64,000 nt of DNA from Chitinibacter tainanensis DSM 15459. GTDB lineage: Bacteria > Pseudomonadota > Gammaproteobacteria > Burkholderiales > Chitinibacteraceae. The stretch covers positions 1-64,000 of the forward strand of contig NZ_AUCN01000021.1 of NCBI RefSeq assembly GCF_000429785.1, given 5' to 3'. This document shows, in pieces, positions 7,802 to 17,012 of this stretch. A program made the translations under genes and the position numbers. Numbering within the stretch: position 1 is the stretch's first letter; each line of letters opens with the position of its first letter. The notes under the pieces were generated by a model, which was not told the origin of the DNA, ran no database searches, and saw only the letters and a list, made by a program, of their open reading frames with translations.

Positions 7802-10066
7802 GGCTGGGGCCATTTCTTTTTCAGGGATGGAGAGCGATACCTTGCCATTGTCGTCGATGTCGATGGTAACTTCGCCCCCATTCACCAGCCGGCCAAACAG
7901 CAATTCGTCGGCCAGCGCTTTGCGGATGGTGTCCTGAATCAGGCGGGCCATTGGGCGCGCGCCCATTTGCGGGTCGAAACCATGCTGGGCCAGATAGTCT
8001 TTCAGCGCCGGTGAGAAATGCGCGTCGACTTTCTTCTCGTGCAGCTGCGCTTCCAGCTGCATCAGGAATTTGTCGACCACCTGCAGAATGATTTCGTGCG
8101 TCAGCGGCGCAAACGGAATGATGGCATCCAGCCGGTTGCGGAATTCCGGCGTGAACATGCGCTTGATTTCCTGCATTTCGTCGCCGGTTTCTTTGCGGGC
8201 AGTAAAGCCGATCACCGATTTATTCAGCATTTCTGCGCCCGCATTGGTGGTCATAATGATCACCACGTTGCGGAAATCGGCTTTGCGGCCGTTGTTATCG
8301 GTGAGCGTGCCGTGATCCATCACCTGCAACAGCACGTTGTAGATATCCGGATGCGCTTTTTCGATCTCATCCAGTAGCAAGACCGCATACGGGTGCTTAT
8401 TGATGGCTTCGGTCAACAGCCCACCTTGTTCAAAACCCACATAGCCCGGAGGCGCGCCGATCAGTCGGCTAACCGCATGGCGCTCCATATATTCGGACAT
8501 ATCAAAGCGGATCAGCTCAATGCCCATGGTATAGGCGAGCTGGCGGGCCACTTCGGTTTTACCAACCCCAGTCGGGCCACTAAACAGGAAGGAGCCAATC
8601 GGTTTTTGCGGGTTACCAAGGCCAGCGCGCGCCATCTTGATCGATGTGGCGAGCACTTCGATGGCTTTTTCTTGCCCGAACACCACATTCTTCAGATCGC
8701 GCTCCAGCGTTTTGAGCGTGTTTTTGTCGTCAGAAGAGACTGATTTCGGTGGAATACGCGCAATTTTAGCGATGATGTCTTCGATCTCGCCTTTGCCGAT
8801 GGTTTTTTTCTGTTTCGAGCGCGGCAAGATTTTTTGCGCCGCGCCGGCTTCGTCAATCACATCAATCGCTTTATCCGGCAGATGACGGTCGTTGATAAAT
8901 TTAGCCGACAATTCCGCCGCCGTGGTGAGCGCCGCGGCGGTGTATTTCACACCGTGGTGGCTTTCAAATTTATCTTTCAGCCCTTTTAGAATCTCAATGG
9001 TCTGCTCGATCGTCGGCTCAACCACATCGATTTTCTGGAAGCGTCGCGACAGCGCATTGTCTTTCTCGAAAATGCCACGGAATTCACTGTAGGTGGTGGC
9101 ACCAATGCATTTGAGCGAACCATTCGACAGCGCTGGTTTCAGCAGATTAGAAGCATCCAGCGTGCCGCCAGAGGCTGCGCCTGCGCCCACCAAGGTATGG
9201 ATCTCGTCGATAAACAAAATCGCGTTGCGCTCTTCGGAGAGCTGCTTGATGACTGCTTTTAAGCGTTGCTCAAAATCGCCGCGGTATTTGGTACCGGCGA
9301 GCAGGGCACCCATATCCAGCGTGTATACGGTGGCATCGGCCAAGACATCGGGCACATCGCCCTCGACGATCTTGCGCGCCAAACCGTCGGCAATGGCGGT
9401 TTTGCCCACGCCAGCTTCACCCACTAGCAGCGGGTTATTTTTGCGGCGGCGGCACAAAATCTGGATCACGCGTTCCAGCTCATGATCGCGGCCAATCAGC
9501 GGATCGATTTTGCCCGCCAAGGCTTGCTGATTCATGTTCTGGGTGTAGTTTTCCAGCGCGCCACCACTTGGGGTTTCATTGTCGCCATCTTCATTTTGTT
9601 CGCTTTTGGGCGCCGATTGTGGCGCGCTTTGGCTGCTTTTGCTGATGCCATGGGCGATGAAGTTCACCACATCGAGGCGGGTGATGCCTTGCTGATGCAG
9701 GAAATAGACGGCGTGGCTGTCTTTTTCGCCAAAAATCGCTACCAGCACATTGGCGCCGGTGACTTCTTTTTTGCCGGAAGACTGCACATGCAAAATGGCG
9801 CGCTGAATCACGCGTTGAAAGCCGATGGTCGGTTGGGTTTCGACTTCATTGGTTCCCGACACCACCGGGGTGTGTTCGGTGACAAAGTCGCCTAGCTGCC
9901 GGCGCAGCTCTTCCAGATTGGCACCGCAGGCTTTCATCACTTCAATGGCCGAAGGATTATCCAGCAGAGCCAACAGTAGATGCTCGACTGTGATGTATTC
10001 ATGGCGCTTTTGCCGCGCATCCATGAACGCCATGTGCAAACTAACTTCGAGTTCTTGGGCGATCAT
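7799..10066 (-). CDS. clpA: ATP-dependent Clp protease ATP-binding subunit ClpA
   Basis: This is the AAA+ unfoldase that feeds N-end-rule and other substrates to ClpP. The 755 aa show the Clp N-domain (1-140), an acidic linker, a first AAA module with Walker A GEAGVGKTA at 216-224, and a second with GPTGVGKTE near 495. Walker B is seen as LFIDEIH and LLLDEIEK. The IGF tripeptide (KSVIGFTARK, near 620) is the ClpP-docking loop. clpS lies one base upstream, so the adaptor and unfoldase are co-expressed. The TAA stop is part of an intergenic repeat. Confidence 0.97.
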   Translation of the reverse strand: MIAQELEVSLHMAFMDARQKRHEYITVEHLLLALLDNPSAIEVMKACGANLEELRRQLGDFVTEHTPVVSGTNEVETQPTIGFQRVIQRAILHVQSSGKKEVTGANVLVAIFGEKDSHAVYFLHQQGITRLDVVNFIAHGISKSSQSAPQSAPKSEQNEDGDNETPSGGALENYTQNMNQQALAGKIDPLIGRDHELERVIQILCRRRKNNPLLVGEAGVGKTAIADGLARKIVEGDVPDVLADATVYTLDMGALLAGTKYRGDFEQRLKAVIKQLSEERNAILFIDEIHTLVGAGAASGGTLDASNLLKPALSNGSLKCIGATTYSEFRGIFEKDNALSRRFQKIDVVEPTIEQTIEILKGLKDKFESHHGVKYTAAALTTAAELSAKFINDRHLPDKAIDVIDEAGAAQKILPRSKQKKTIGKGEIEDIIAKIARIPPKSVSSDDKNTLKTLERDLKNVVFGQEKAIEVLATSIKMARAGLGNPQKPIGSFLFSGPTGVGKTEVARQLAYTMGIELIRFDMSEYMERHAVSRLIGAPPGYVGFEQGGLLTEAINKHPYAVLLLDEIEKAHPDIYNVLLQVMDHGTLTDNNGRKADFRNVVIIMTTNAGAEMLNKSVIGFTARKETGDEMQEIKRMFTPEFRNRLDAIIPFAPLTHEIILQVVDKFLMQLEAQLHEKKVDAHFSPALKDYLAQHGFDPQMGARPMARLIQDTIRKALADELLFGRLVNGGEVTIDIDDNGKVSLSIPEKEMAPA

Positions 10067-10067
10067 T

Positions 10068-10385
10068 TTATTTCACCTCCATGATGCATTGCAGCGGATG
10101 CTGGTGCGCCCGTGCGTATTGCGTTACATCGGCCACCTTGGTGGCGGCAATGTCTTTCGGGTATGTCCCGCAAACACCACGACCTTCGTGGTGCACTTTC
10201 AGCATGATCCGAGTGGCTTGCTCACTTCCCAATCCGAAAAACTGCTGCAACACGTCAATGACAAAGTCCATCGGGGTAAAGTCATCATTGAGCAACACCA
10301 CTTGCCACATCGGCGGAGGGGCGGTACGAACGTCTGCTTTTTGGAGCTCAGTGTCAAACTGATACGTCTGGGCCATGGGGTTCAC
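10068..10385 (-). CDS. clpS: ATP-dependent Clp protease adaptor ClpS
   Basis: ClpS binds N-degron residues and delivers substrates to the ClpA N-domain. The family core is complete: [14 protein letters not shown], the VLQQFF helix, [13 protein letters not shown] and the Q-H-P-L-Q C-terminal strand. The frame opens with GTG at 10385. An in-frame ATG at 10376 is an equally reasonable start and would give 102 aa. The first 25 residues form the flexible N-terminal extension expected for the family. It is followed at one base by clpA. The divergent cold-shock gene upstream reproduces the cspD-clpS-clpA arrangement of other proteobacteria. Confidence 0.95.
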   Translation of the reverse strand: MNPMAQTYQFDTELQKADVRTAPPPMWQVVLLNDDFTPMDFVIDVLQQFFGLGSEQATRIMLKVHHEGRGVCGTYPKDIAATKVADVTQYARAHQHPLQCIMEVK

Positions 10386-10478
10386 TTACCGGAGTTTCAC
10401 TTTCTATTTTGGCGCGCGCCGCTGTTTTTTCAAGCGTTAACGCCGCGCGACACTGTGAATTATTAATCGGGACATCTC

Positions 10479-10508
10479 TTGACCGCGATGGTTATTCTCG
10501 CGTAAAAA
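10479..10508 (+). promoter_or_regulatory. Candidate promoter of the cold-shock gene
   Basis: TTGACC (10479-10484) and TAAAAA (10503-10508) are 18 bases apart. This would give a 5' leader of about 110 bases before the start codon, as is usual for cold-shock genes. The -10 box is poor. Confidence 0.35.
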
Positions 10509-10621
10509 GTGATGCAAGCTTGGTGGAAGCAATTCTAGCAGGCTACCTTTCGGCGTGCTCATTTGAGTGTGAAGCCGATATTTCAGGAATATTATTTTTA
10601 AAGTCTGCAGGGTTCTTAGCT

Positions 10622-10825
10622 ATGGCATTCGGTACTGTTAAATGGTTCAACGATTCTAAAGGTTTTGGTTTCATCACGCCGGACGAAGGTGGTGATGATC
10701 TGTTCGCGCACTTCTCGGCAATCAATATGCCAGGCTTCAAAACCCTGAAAGAAGGTCAGCGCGTGACTTTCGAACTGACGCAAGGTCAAAAAGGCCTGCA
10801 AGCAGCAAATATCCAGACCGCCTAA
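10622..10825 (+). CDS. CspA-family cold-shock protein
   Basis: This is a 67-aa single OB-fold nucleic-acid-binding protein. RNP1 (KGFGFITP) and RNP2 (DDLFAHF) are intact, and the N-terminal GTVKWFN strand is typical. Such proteins melt RNA secondary structure as chaperones or antiterminators. The frame is open much further upstream, but the conserved N-terminus fixes the start at 10622; the ribosome site is weak. It lies divergent from clpS, the position cspD occupies in E. coli, and beside icd as in several betaproteobacteria. Its length and sequence are CspA-like, so no specific csp letter is assigned. Confidence 0.95.
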   Translation: MAFGTVKWFNDSKGFGFITPDEGGDDLFAHFSAINMPGFKTLKEGQRVTFELTQGQKGLQAANIQTA

Positions 10826-10850
10826 GCGTCTGCTTGCTGTAGTCAGATCA

Positions 10851-10874
10851 GCCCGCCGCTCGGCGGGCTTTTTT
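10851..10874 (+). terminator. Terminator of the cold-shock gene
   Basis: GCCCGCC (10851-10857) pairs with GGCGGGC (10862-10868) and is followed by a T tract. Confidence 0.9.
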
Positions 10875-10894
10875 ATGTCTGGCGCTTCACCCAT

Positions 10895-10922
10895 AAAAAA
10901 ACCCCGCTAAGCGGGGTTTTTT
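10895..10922. terminator. Bidirectional terminator between cold-shock gene and icd
   Basis: ACCCCGC/GCGGGGT stem with loop TAA, with an A tract on the left and a T tract on the right. It mainly serves icd on the minus strand. Confidence 0.88.
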
Positions 10923-10941
10923 ATGCAGGCGTAGCCAGCAA

Positions 10942-12165
10942 TTACATGCGTTCGATCATTGCTTTACCGAAGGCCGAGCAAGACACTTCTTGCGCGTCAT
11001 CCATCAGGCGAGCGAAGTCGTAAGTAACGATCTTGTCTTGGATCGCTTTGCCCATTGATTCGATGATCTTGTCAGCAGCTTCAGTCCAGCCCATGTGGCG
11101 CAACATCATTTCAGCCGACAGAATCAGTGAACCTGGGTTTACTTTGTCTTGGCCAGCGTATTTCGGTGCAGTACCGTGCGTGGCTTCAAAGCACGCTACG
11201 TTGTCAGACAAGTTCGCGCCTGGAGCGATACCAATACCGCCTACTTCTGCTGCCAGAGCGTCAGAAATGTAGTCGCCGTTCAGATTCAGGGTTGCGATTA
11301 CGTCGTAATCAGCTGGACGCAACAGGATCTGTTGCAGGAAGGCGTCAGCGATCACGTCTTTGATCACGATGCCGTTTGGCAGTTGCAACCATGGGCCGCC
11401 GTCGATCTCAACGCCACCGAATTCTTTCTTGGCCAGCTCGTAGCCCCAAGTGCGGAACATACCTTCGGTGAACTTCATGATGTTACCTTTGTGAACCAAG
11501 GTAACGCTCTTACGGTTGTTGTCGATCGCGTATTGAATCGCTTTGCGAACCAGACGCTCAGTACCTTCTTTAGATACTGGCTTGATACCGATAGAAGAAG
11601 ATTCCGGGAAGCGAATCTTGTTCACGCCCATTTCTTTTTGCAGGAATTCGATAACTTTCTTCGCGCCTTCAGAAGTGGCATCCCACTCGATACCGGCGTA
11701 GATGTCTTCTGTGTTTTCACGGAAGATCACCATGTCAACGAGGTCTGGGCGTTTAACTGGTGAAGGTACGCCGTCGAAGTAACGTACTGGACGCAAGCAA
11801 ACATACAGGTCCAGGTTTTGACGCAGGGCCACGTTCAATGAACGGATGCCGCCGCCAACTGGCGTAGCCAATGGGCCTTTGATCGATACAACGTATTCTT
11901 TCAGTGCATCGAGGGTTTCTTGTGGCAGGTATGAGCCATCAGCGTACAGTTTTGAGGCTTTCTCGCCGCAGTAGATTTCCATCCAGTGGATTTTACGCGC
12001 GTCGCCGTAGCATTTTTTCACAGCTGCATCGACTACATCGATCATAACTGGGGTGATATCCACACCAATACCATCACCTTCGATGAAAGGGATAATTGGA
12101 TTGTCAGGAGTGGCGAGGTTAGGAACGATTTTCGCGCCGCCTTGTGGTACTTTGATCAGACTCAT
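10942..12165 (-). CDS. icd: NADP-dependent isocitrate dehydrogenase
   Basis: This TCA-cycle enzyme decarboxylates isocitrate to 2-oxoglutarate with NADP. The 407-aa protein shows the phosphorylatable-Ser segment [12 protein letters not shown], the substrate-binding block [23 protein letters not shown] and the metal/nucleotide region [20 protein letters not shown] also lies in the nucleotide site. It is close to E. coli Icd (416 aa). The start at 12165 follows a good AGGAA site on the minus strand; a longer open frame to 12285 lacks conserved sequence. It is transcribed divergently from rluE. Confidence 0.97.
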   Translation of the reverse strand: MSLIKVPQGGAKIVPNLATPDNPIIPFIEGDGIGVDITPVMIDVVDAAVKKCYGDARKIHWMEIYCGEKASKLYADGSYLPQETLDALKEYVVSIKGPLATPVGGGIRSLNVALRQNLDLYVCLRPVRYFDGVPSPVKRPDLVDMVIFRENTEDIYAGIEWDATSEGAKKVIEFLQKEMGVNKIRFPESSSIGIKPVSKEGTERLVRKAIQYAIDNNRKSVTLVHKGNIMKFTEGMFRTWGYELAKKEFGGVEIDGGPWLQLPNGIVIKDVIADAFLQQILLRPADYDVIATLNLNGDYISDALAAEVGGIGIAPGANLSDNVACFEATHGTAPKYAGQDKVNPGSLILSAEMMLRHMGWTEAADKIIESMGKAIQDKIVTYDFARLMDDAQEVSCSAFGKAMIERM

Positions 12166-12344
12166 CGTGCTATTTCCTGTGAAATACAGCCAATTAAAAA
12201 CGCCTCGCCCCGCTTTATCCTGATTTTTATGCCAGCAGGGGCGAAAAAACGCACTATTATCACAGGTTTGCCGGCGCTCTGCCAAGCCGTTTGGCGACGA
12301 TGTAGGTTATTATGCCGCTGGTTTCCCCCTTGTTTTGAACGCCC

Positions 12345-12992
12345 ATGCCGCAGCTGATCTTGCTGAACAAACCGTATGGCGTGATTTGCCAATTCACGCC
12401 CAGCCCCCCTCATCAATGCCTCGCTGATTATGTGCCAATCAAAGAGGTGTATGCAGCGGGGCGGCTGGATACCGATTCGGAAGGCCTCTTGCTGCTGACC
12501 GCGCATGGCGGGCTGATTCACCGTATTACCGACCCGAAACACAAGCTGCCGAAAACCTACTGGGTGCAGGTGGAAGGCGTGCCCGACGAGGCCGCGCTGG
12601 CGGCTTTGCGCGCGGGTGGCTTGGATTTGGGCGACTTTCGCACGCAGCCAGCGGGGGCCCGGCTGATGGATGAACCCGCTGGCCTGTGGCCGCGCCAGCC
12701 GCCGATCCGCGAGCGGGCGAATATTCCCACCAGCTGGCTGGAAATCATCATCAGCGAAGGCAAAAATCGCCAAGTGCGCCGAATGACAGCCAAGGTGGGG
12801 TATCCAACGCTACGCCTCATTCGTTATGCGATTGGGGGCTATACCCTGGATGGTATTGCGCTGGGTACGTTTCAAACTCTGGAAGTCGCAGCGCCACCCG
12901 CCCCCAAACCCGCAGCCAAGGCGAGCGCAGGGCCACGCCCGGCTGGGCGGCCCAAACAGCGCGGCCGCCGCGGGCCGAATAAAACGCGCTAA
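12345..12992 (+). CDS. rluE: 23S rRNA pseudouridine synthase, RluE type
   Basis: This is a 215-aa RsuA-family pseudouridine synthase. The catalytic motif AGRLDTDSEGLLLLT (near residue 39) carries the nucleophilic Asp, and the KTYWVQVEG and GKNRQVRRM blocks follow. It lacks an N-terminal S4 domain, as RluE does; E. coli RluE modifies U2457 of 23S rRNA. The last 35 residues are rich in Pro, Ala, Lys and Arg and look like a disordered RNA-binding tail. The gene is divergent from icd and ends 57 bases from the convergent emrB. Confidence 0.9.
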   Translation: MPQLILLNKPYGVICQFTPSPPHQCLADYVPIKEVYAAGRLDTDSEGLLLLTAHGGLIHRITDPKHKLPKTYWVQVEGVPDEAALAALRAGGLDLGDFRTQPAGARLMDEPAGLWPRQPPIRERANIPTSWLEIIISEGKNRQVRRMTAKVGYPTLRLIRYAIGGYTLDGIALGTFQTLEVAAPPAPKPAAKASAGPRPAGRPKQRGRRGPNKTR

Positions 12993-13049
12993 TCCCCTTT
13001 ACCCAATCTCCTTACTGCCGCCGCCTTTTGCGCTTGGCGCGGTGATGGA

Positions 13050-14630
13050 TTAATGGGCCGCGTCGGCCGAGGCGCGCACCTGGCTGTTGGGCATCAGTAG
13101 CAATAAGGGCAGCACGCAAATCATGGCGATGCCAAACAGCAAAAACAGCTGATCATAGGCCAGCATCAGCGCCTGTTTATTCACCGTTTGCTGCAGCAGT
13201 AGCTGCGAGAGCGTATCCGCGCCAGCCGCCGGCGTGCCGGTGCTAATCAGCCGGGCCTTGAGCTGGGCCAAGCGCTCCAGTGCGGCAAAGCCGCCCAGAT
13301 GCTCGAGCAGCGCCGCGCCGTGCATTTGCATCAGCTTGGTGGAGAACGTAGCCGATAAGGCAATGCCCACGCTGCCGCCGAGCTGGCGGGTGAGGTTGTA
13401 CAGGCCCGTGGCGCTGCCGATCTGGCTGGGCTGCAAATTGGCCATGGTGAGGCTATTGAGCGGCATAAAAATCATCCCCAACCCAATGCCGCGCAAGATC
13501 AGCGGCCCCATGAAATCTCCCACGCCCGATTGGGTGGTAAAGCCATGATGCAGCCACATCGAGCCCAGGAAAATACTGGCACCCAGGCTAATTAAAATAC
13601 GCGGTGGCATGCCTTTGGCCACCAGCTTGGCCGAGATCGGCATGGTTAGCCCCGAGGCCAGTGCCGAAGGCAGAATCAGCAGGCCAGTTTGCCACGCGGT
13701 ATAGCCCATCAAGGTTTGCACATACACCGGAAAAATAAACACGGTAGAAAACAGCGCGCCACCGAGCAAAAAGGTAATTACCAAGCCGGCCGAAAACTGC
13801 ACATCTTGGCATACGCGCAAATCGACCAGCGGGTGGCGATGTTCGAGCTGGCGAATGATAAACGCGCCCAGCGCAGCAATACTGGTGACGCTATAAATCA
13901 CGATTTCCCACGAATCAAACCATTCCAGCCGCTCGCCACGCTCCAGTAGTAATTGCAGCGCGGCAATCCCACCGGCCATCAGCGCGAGGCCGACAAAATC
14001 GATGTGCGTGACCGCCTTGCGCAGCTTGGATTCGGGCACATAAATCAAAGTGAGCAGCAGGGCGGCCAAGCCCAGCGGCAGGTTGATATAAAAAATCCAT
14101 GGCCAGCTGTATTGATCGGTGAGCCAGCCGCCCACCGTGGGCCCCAGCATGGGCCCCAGCATAATGCCCATACCGAAAATCGCCATGGCGCTGCCCATTT
14201 CCTTGCTGGGAAACACCTCGAACAAGGTAGTTTGTGCCGTGGCGATCAGCCCGCCGCCGCCCAAGCCCTGCACAATGCGCCAGAACACCATTTCGGGTAG
14301 TGAGCTGGAATTACCGCAGGCGATCGAAGCCACGATAAACAACCCAATCGACAGCACCAGATAATTGCGTCGGCCAAATAAATTACCCAAAAAGCCCGAA
14401 ATCGGCAGCACGATGACATTGGCCACCACATAGCCAATCGACACCCAGGTAATTTCATCCAGCGTGGCGCCCAGCGTACCCATCATGTGCGGGATCGCCA
14501 CGTTTACAATGCTGGTGTCTAGTAATTCCAGCACGCAGGCCAGTGTGACCGTGAGCGCAATAATGTAGCGATGCTGGTGGATGCTGGCATCGTCGGTCGA
14601 GCGCGAGAGGCCCGGCAAGATGGCTTTCAT
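13050..14630 (-). CDS. emrB: EmrB/QacA-type MFS multidrug exporter
   Basis: This 526-aa inner-membrane drug:H+ antiporter of the DHA2 (14-helix) family has about 14 hydrophobic segments. Motif D1 (ELLDTSIVNVAIP) is in helix 1, motif A near GNLFGRRN, and motif C of exporters is GIMLGPMLGPTVGGW. It would act with the membrane-fusion protein encoded two bases upstream and an outer-membrane channel, such as TolC, encoded elsewhere. It is the third gene of a tetR-emrA-emrB operon and is presumably de-repressed by a toxic compound. The substrate cannot be read from sequence. Confidence 0.93.
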   Translation of the reverse strand: MKAILPGLSRSTDDASIHQHRYIIALTVTLACVLELLDTSIVNVAIPHMMGTLGATLDEITWVSIGYVVANVIVLPISGFLGNLFGRRNYLVLSIGLFIVASIACGNSSSLPEMVFWRIVQGLGGGGLIATAQTTLFEVFPSKEMGSAMAIFGMGIMLGPMLGPTVGGWLTDQYSWPWIFYINLPLGLAALLLTLIYVPESKLRKAVTHIDFVGLALMAGGIAALQLLLERGERLEWFDSWEIVIYSVTSIAALGAFIIRQLEHRHPLVDLRVCQDVQFSAGLVITFLLGGALFSTVFIFPVYVQTLMGYTAWQTGLLILPSALASGLTMPISAKLVAKGMPPRILISLGASIFLGSMWLHHGFTTQSGVGDFMGPLILRGIGLGMIFMPLNSLTMANLQPSQIGSATGLYNLTRQLGGSVGIALSATFSTKLMQMHGAALLEHLGGFAALERLAQLKARLISTGTPAAGADTLSQLLLQQTVNKQALMLAYDQLFLLFGIAMICVLPLLLLMPNSQVRASADAAH

Positions 14631-14632
14631 GG

Positions 14633-15727
14633 CTATTTAGTCCGGATCGTCACTTCAACCGACATGCCGGGGCGCAGATTGGCGCCCGCGGGTAGCGGGT
14701 CGAGCTTGATTTTCACCGGCACCCGCTGCACGACTTTGGTGAAGTTGCCGGTGGCATTGTCAGGCGGTAGCAGGGTAAAGCGCGCGCCGGTGGCGCCGCT
14801 GAATGAATCCACTTTACCGGTCAGGATCTGGCCATCGGCATCGACTTTGATTTCCACGCTTTGGCCCGGGCGCACGGCGGCAGTTTCGGTTTCTTTGAGA
14901 TTGGCAGTCACCCACAGATCATCGGTTTTCACCAGATACATCAGCGTTTGCCCGGCCTGAATCATCTGCCCCGGCTCGACGTTTTTCTTGCTCACCACGC
15001 CGGCCATCGGCGCTTTCACTTGCGTATCGGTCAGCTGATTTTGCGCCAGCGCCAGTTGCGCTTGTGCGGCCAGCGTTTTAGCTTCGGCGGACTTGAGCCC
15101 GGCGCTGGAGACCGCTACTTGCTGCGCGGCGGCGGCGGCCTGCTCTGCGGTGGCGCGTTGCTGGGCGATCAGGGTGGCGATACGCGCTTGCGCGACTTGC
15201 AGCGCAGTGCGGGCGTTATCCAGCTGGGCCTGGCTCACCATTTTCTGCGCGGCGAGCTCTTGCGCGCGGCGCAGATCGGCTTGGGCTTTCTCGGCATTGG
15301 CGCGCGCTTCGCTAATCGCTTGCTCGGCGGCCTGGCGCTGCGCTGCTGCTGCGGCGGCGGTGGCGTTAGCCGCGCCGATCTTGGCTTGCGCCTCGCCACC
15401 GCCACGTTGTCCGCCGGAGGCACTGAGCGCATTTTGCACTTCGGCCTGCGCTTGCAGCACTTTGGCGTGATAGTCGCGCGGATCAAGCTGCACCAGCAGG
15501 CCGCCCGCGGTCACCGGCTGATTGTCATTAACTGCCACGGTTTGCACATAGCCGCCCACGCGGGCGGAAATCGGCACAATATGGCCTTCGAGCTGGGCAT
15601 TGTCGGTGCCGACATGGCCGCTTGCCCACCACAGGCGATAGCCAATAATGCCGGCAGCCAGCAGCAAAATGCCGCCCAAAATCAATCGGCCTTTGGTTTG
15701 ACGAGGAGTAGCTTCGGGTGTGCTCAT
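14633..15727 (-). CDS. emrA: EmrA/HlyD-type membrane fusion protein
   Basis: This periplasmic adaptor of a tripartite efflux pump is 364 aa. A short cytoplasmic head is followed by one transmembrane anchor (about residues 15-34, ILGGILLLAAGIIGY). A lipoyl half-motif comes next, then a long Ala/Gln-rich coiled coil (about 100-215), the second lipoyl half (VKAPMAGVVSKKNVEPGQ) and a beta-barrel. The start at 15727 overlaps the tetR stop codon (ATGA), indicating translational coupling. emrB follows after two bases. Confidence 0.93.
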   Translation of the reverse strand: MSTPEATPRQTKGRLILGGILLLAAGIIGYRLWWASGHVGTDNAQLEGHIVPISARVGGYVQTVAVNDNQPVTAGGLLVQLDPRDYHAKVLQAQAEVQNALSASGGQRGGGEAQAKIGAANATAAAAAAQRQAAEQAISEARANAEKAQADLRRAQELAAQKMVSQAQLDNARTALQVAQARIATLIAQQRATAEQAAAAAQQVAVSSAGLKSAEAKTLAAQAQLALAQNQLTDTQVKAPMAGVVSKKNVEPGQMIQAGQTLMYLVKTDDLWVTANLKETETAAVRPGQSVEIKVDADGQILTGKVDSFSGATGARFTLLPPDNATGNFTKVVQRVPVKIKLDPLPAGANLRPGMSVEVTIRTK

Positions 15728-16362
15728 GCGGTTTCTCCGGCAGGGCGCAGCAGGCCATGCATCAGCAGATCCAGCTGGCATTCGGCGTGTTGCAATAAAT
15801 TGGTCAGGCCCAAATCGGCCGTGGTAAAGGTGTGGCGCAGAATATTGGCGTACAGCAGGGGGGCGATAATGATGCGGGGTATATGCACCAAATCCATTTC
15901 TCTGAATTCACCGCTGGCCATACCCTCGGAGAGTATCTGGCGCAGGGTTTGGTAAGTGGGTTCAATAACCTCAGTTTCGTAAAAGCGCGCCAGCTCGGGG
16001 AAATTCCCCGCTTCGGCGATCATCAGCTTGGAAATACTACCCCCGCAGTTTTCCAGCGCTTCGGCCACGCCGCGCAGCACCATGCTGAGGCAATCGCGGC
16101 GCGAGCCACGAAATTGCGCCACCAGCTCATGCATGCGCGCTAGATTGGGCAAGATGCGCTCTTGCACCACGGCTTTAAACAGCGCCTCTTTGCTGGGGAA
16201 ATACAAATACACGGTGCCTTTGGTGACGCCCGCGGCGGCGGCGACTTCATCAATACGCGTGGCGGTAAAGCCTTTTTGGTGAAAAAGCTGGATCGCCGCG
16301 GCGATAATTTCATCGGGGCGGGCGGCTTTGCGGCGTTGATTACGAGGGCTAGGGGTCATCAT
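15724..16362 (-). CDS. TetR-family transcriptional repressor of the emrAB operon
   Basis: This is a 212-aa repressor. Its N-terminal helix-turn-helix is typical of the family (AIQLFHQKGFTATRIDEVAAAAGVTKGTVYLYFPSKEALF), with a variable ligand-binding C-terminal domain. It heads the tetR-emrA-emrB operon and overlaps emrA by four bases. A perfect 9-bp inverted repeat lies 7 bases upstream of the chosen start (tandem ATG at 16362 and 16359), which strongly suggests autorepression. A longer open frame to 16419 would run through that operator, so it was rejected. No clear ribosome site is visible, and the mRNA may have a short leader. Confidence 0.92.
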   Translation of the reverse strand: MMTPSPRNQRRKAARPDEIIAAAIQLFHQKGFTATRIDEVAAAAGVTKGTVYLYFPSKEALFKAVVQERILPNLARMHELVAQFRGSRRDCLSMVLRGVAEALENCGGSISKLMIAEAGNFPELARFYETEVIEPTYQTLRQILSEGMASGEFREMDLVHIPRIIIAPLLYANILRHTFTTADLGLTNLLQHAECQLDLLMHGLLRPAGETA

Positions 16363-16369
16363 TTGGTGC

Positions 16370-16395
16370 TTAATAACTGACTGGTTAGTTATTAA
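16370..16395. promoter_or_regulatory. TetR-type operator palindrome
   Basis: TTAATAACT (16370-16378) and AGTTATTAA (16387-16395) form perfect 9-bp arms around 8 bases. The site sits directly upstream of the tetR start and its spacing is typical of TetR dimers. It is inferred to control the tetR-emrA-emrB operon. Confidence 0.75.
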
Positions 16396-16529
16396 ATCGC
16401 CGCAGGCGGCGAGCGTCAAATGAATTTTTGTTAAATTTTGCGCCGCTGTGCTGGGCGGAGGTGGCTGGCCGTAGGGGGAGGAAATCAGGTAAAATCAAGC
16501 GCTTGTCGACGCAAGGATAAGCCCCGAAG

Positions 16530-17012
16530 ATGTGGAAGCCCAATACCACCGTCGCCGCCATCATTGAACAAGATGGCCGCTTTTTGCTGGTGGAAGAGCG
16601 CATTCAAGGCGCACTCAAACTCAATCAGCCCGCCGGGCATGTGGATGCCAACGAATCCATCGTGGCCGCCTGCCAGCGCGAAACGCTGGAAGAAACCGCC
16701 TACCATTTCACTCCGACCGCGCTGGTAGGAATTTACCAGTGGAGCGTGCCGGGCTCGGATCTCACCTACCTGCGCTACGCCTTTAGCGGCGAGCTGGGCG
16801 CGCACGATGCCGCGCGGCAGCTGGGTCTGGCGGATGAAGGCATTGAAGCCGCCGTGTGGTTGAGCCGCGATGAAGTGCTGGCGCGGCAAGCCGAGCATCG
16901 CAGCCCACTGTTGCTGGCCTGCATCGACGATTATCTGGCCGGGCGGCGCTATCCGCTTGAGCTTCTACGTGATTTTGATCACGACCCCGCATTAAATGGA
17001 ACGCAGTCATGA
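16530..17012 (+). CDS. nudJ: Nudix hydrolase, NudJ-like phosphatase
   Basis: This 160-aa Nudix protein has an intact Nudix box ([20 protein letters not shown], near residues 36-55). E. coli NudJ removes phosphate from HMP-PP and thiamine diphosphate and acts on nucleoside tri- and diphosphates. The neighbouring mnmA gene overlaps its end by four bases (ATGA). The nudJ-mnmA pair is conserved in many gammaproteobacteria and betaproteobacteria, which supports the NudJ assignment over other Nudix types. The physiological substrate remains inference. Confidence 0.9.
   Translation: MWKPNTTVAAIIEQDGRFLLVEERIQGALKLNQPAGHVDANESIVAACQRETLEETAYHFTPTALVGIYQWSVPGSDLTYLRYAFSGELGAHDAARQLGLADEGIEAAVWLSRDEVLARQAEHRSPLLLACIDDYLAGRRYPLELLRDFDHDPALNGTQS

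Noticed and set aside
9825-10466. A 213-aa plus-strand frame across the 5' ends of clpA and clpS
   Set aside because: Both clpA and clpS on the other strand are certain; the frame is Ser/Arg/Cys-rich without domains.
14861-15955. A 364-aa plus-strand frame opposite emrA and tetR
   Set aside because: It is the mirror of an Ala/Gln-rich coiled coil and has Gly/Leu/Cys repeats of no known family; emrA is well supported.
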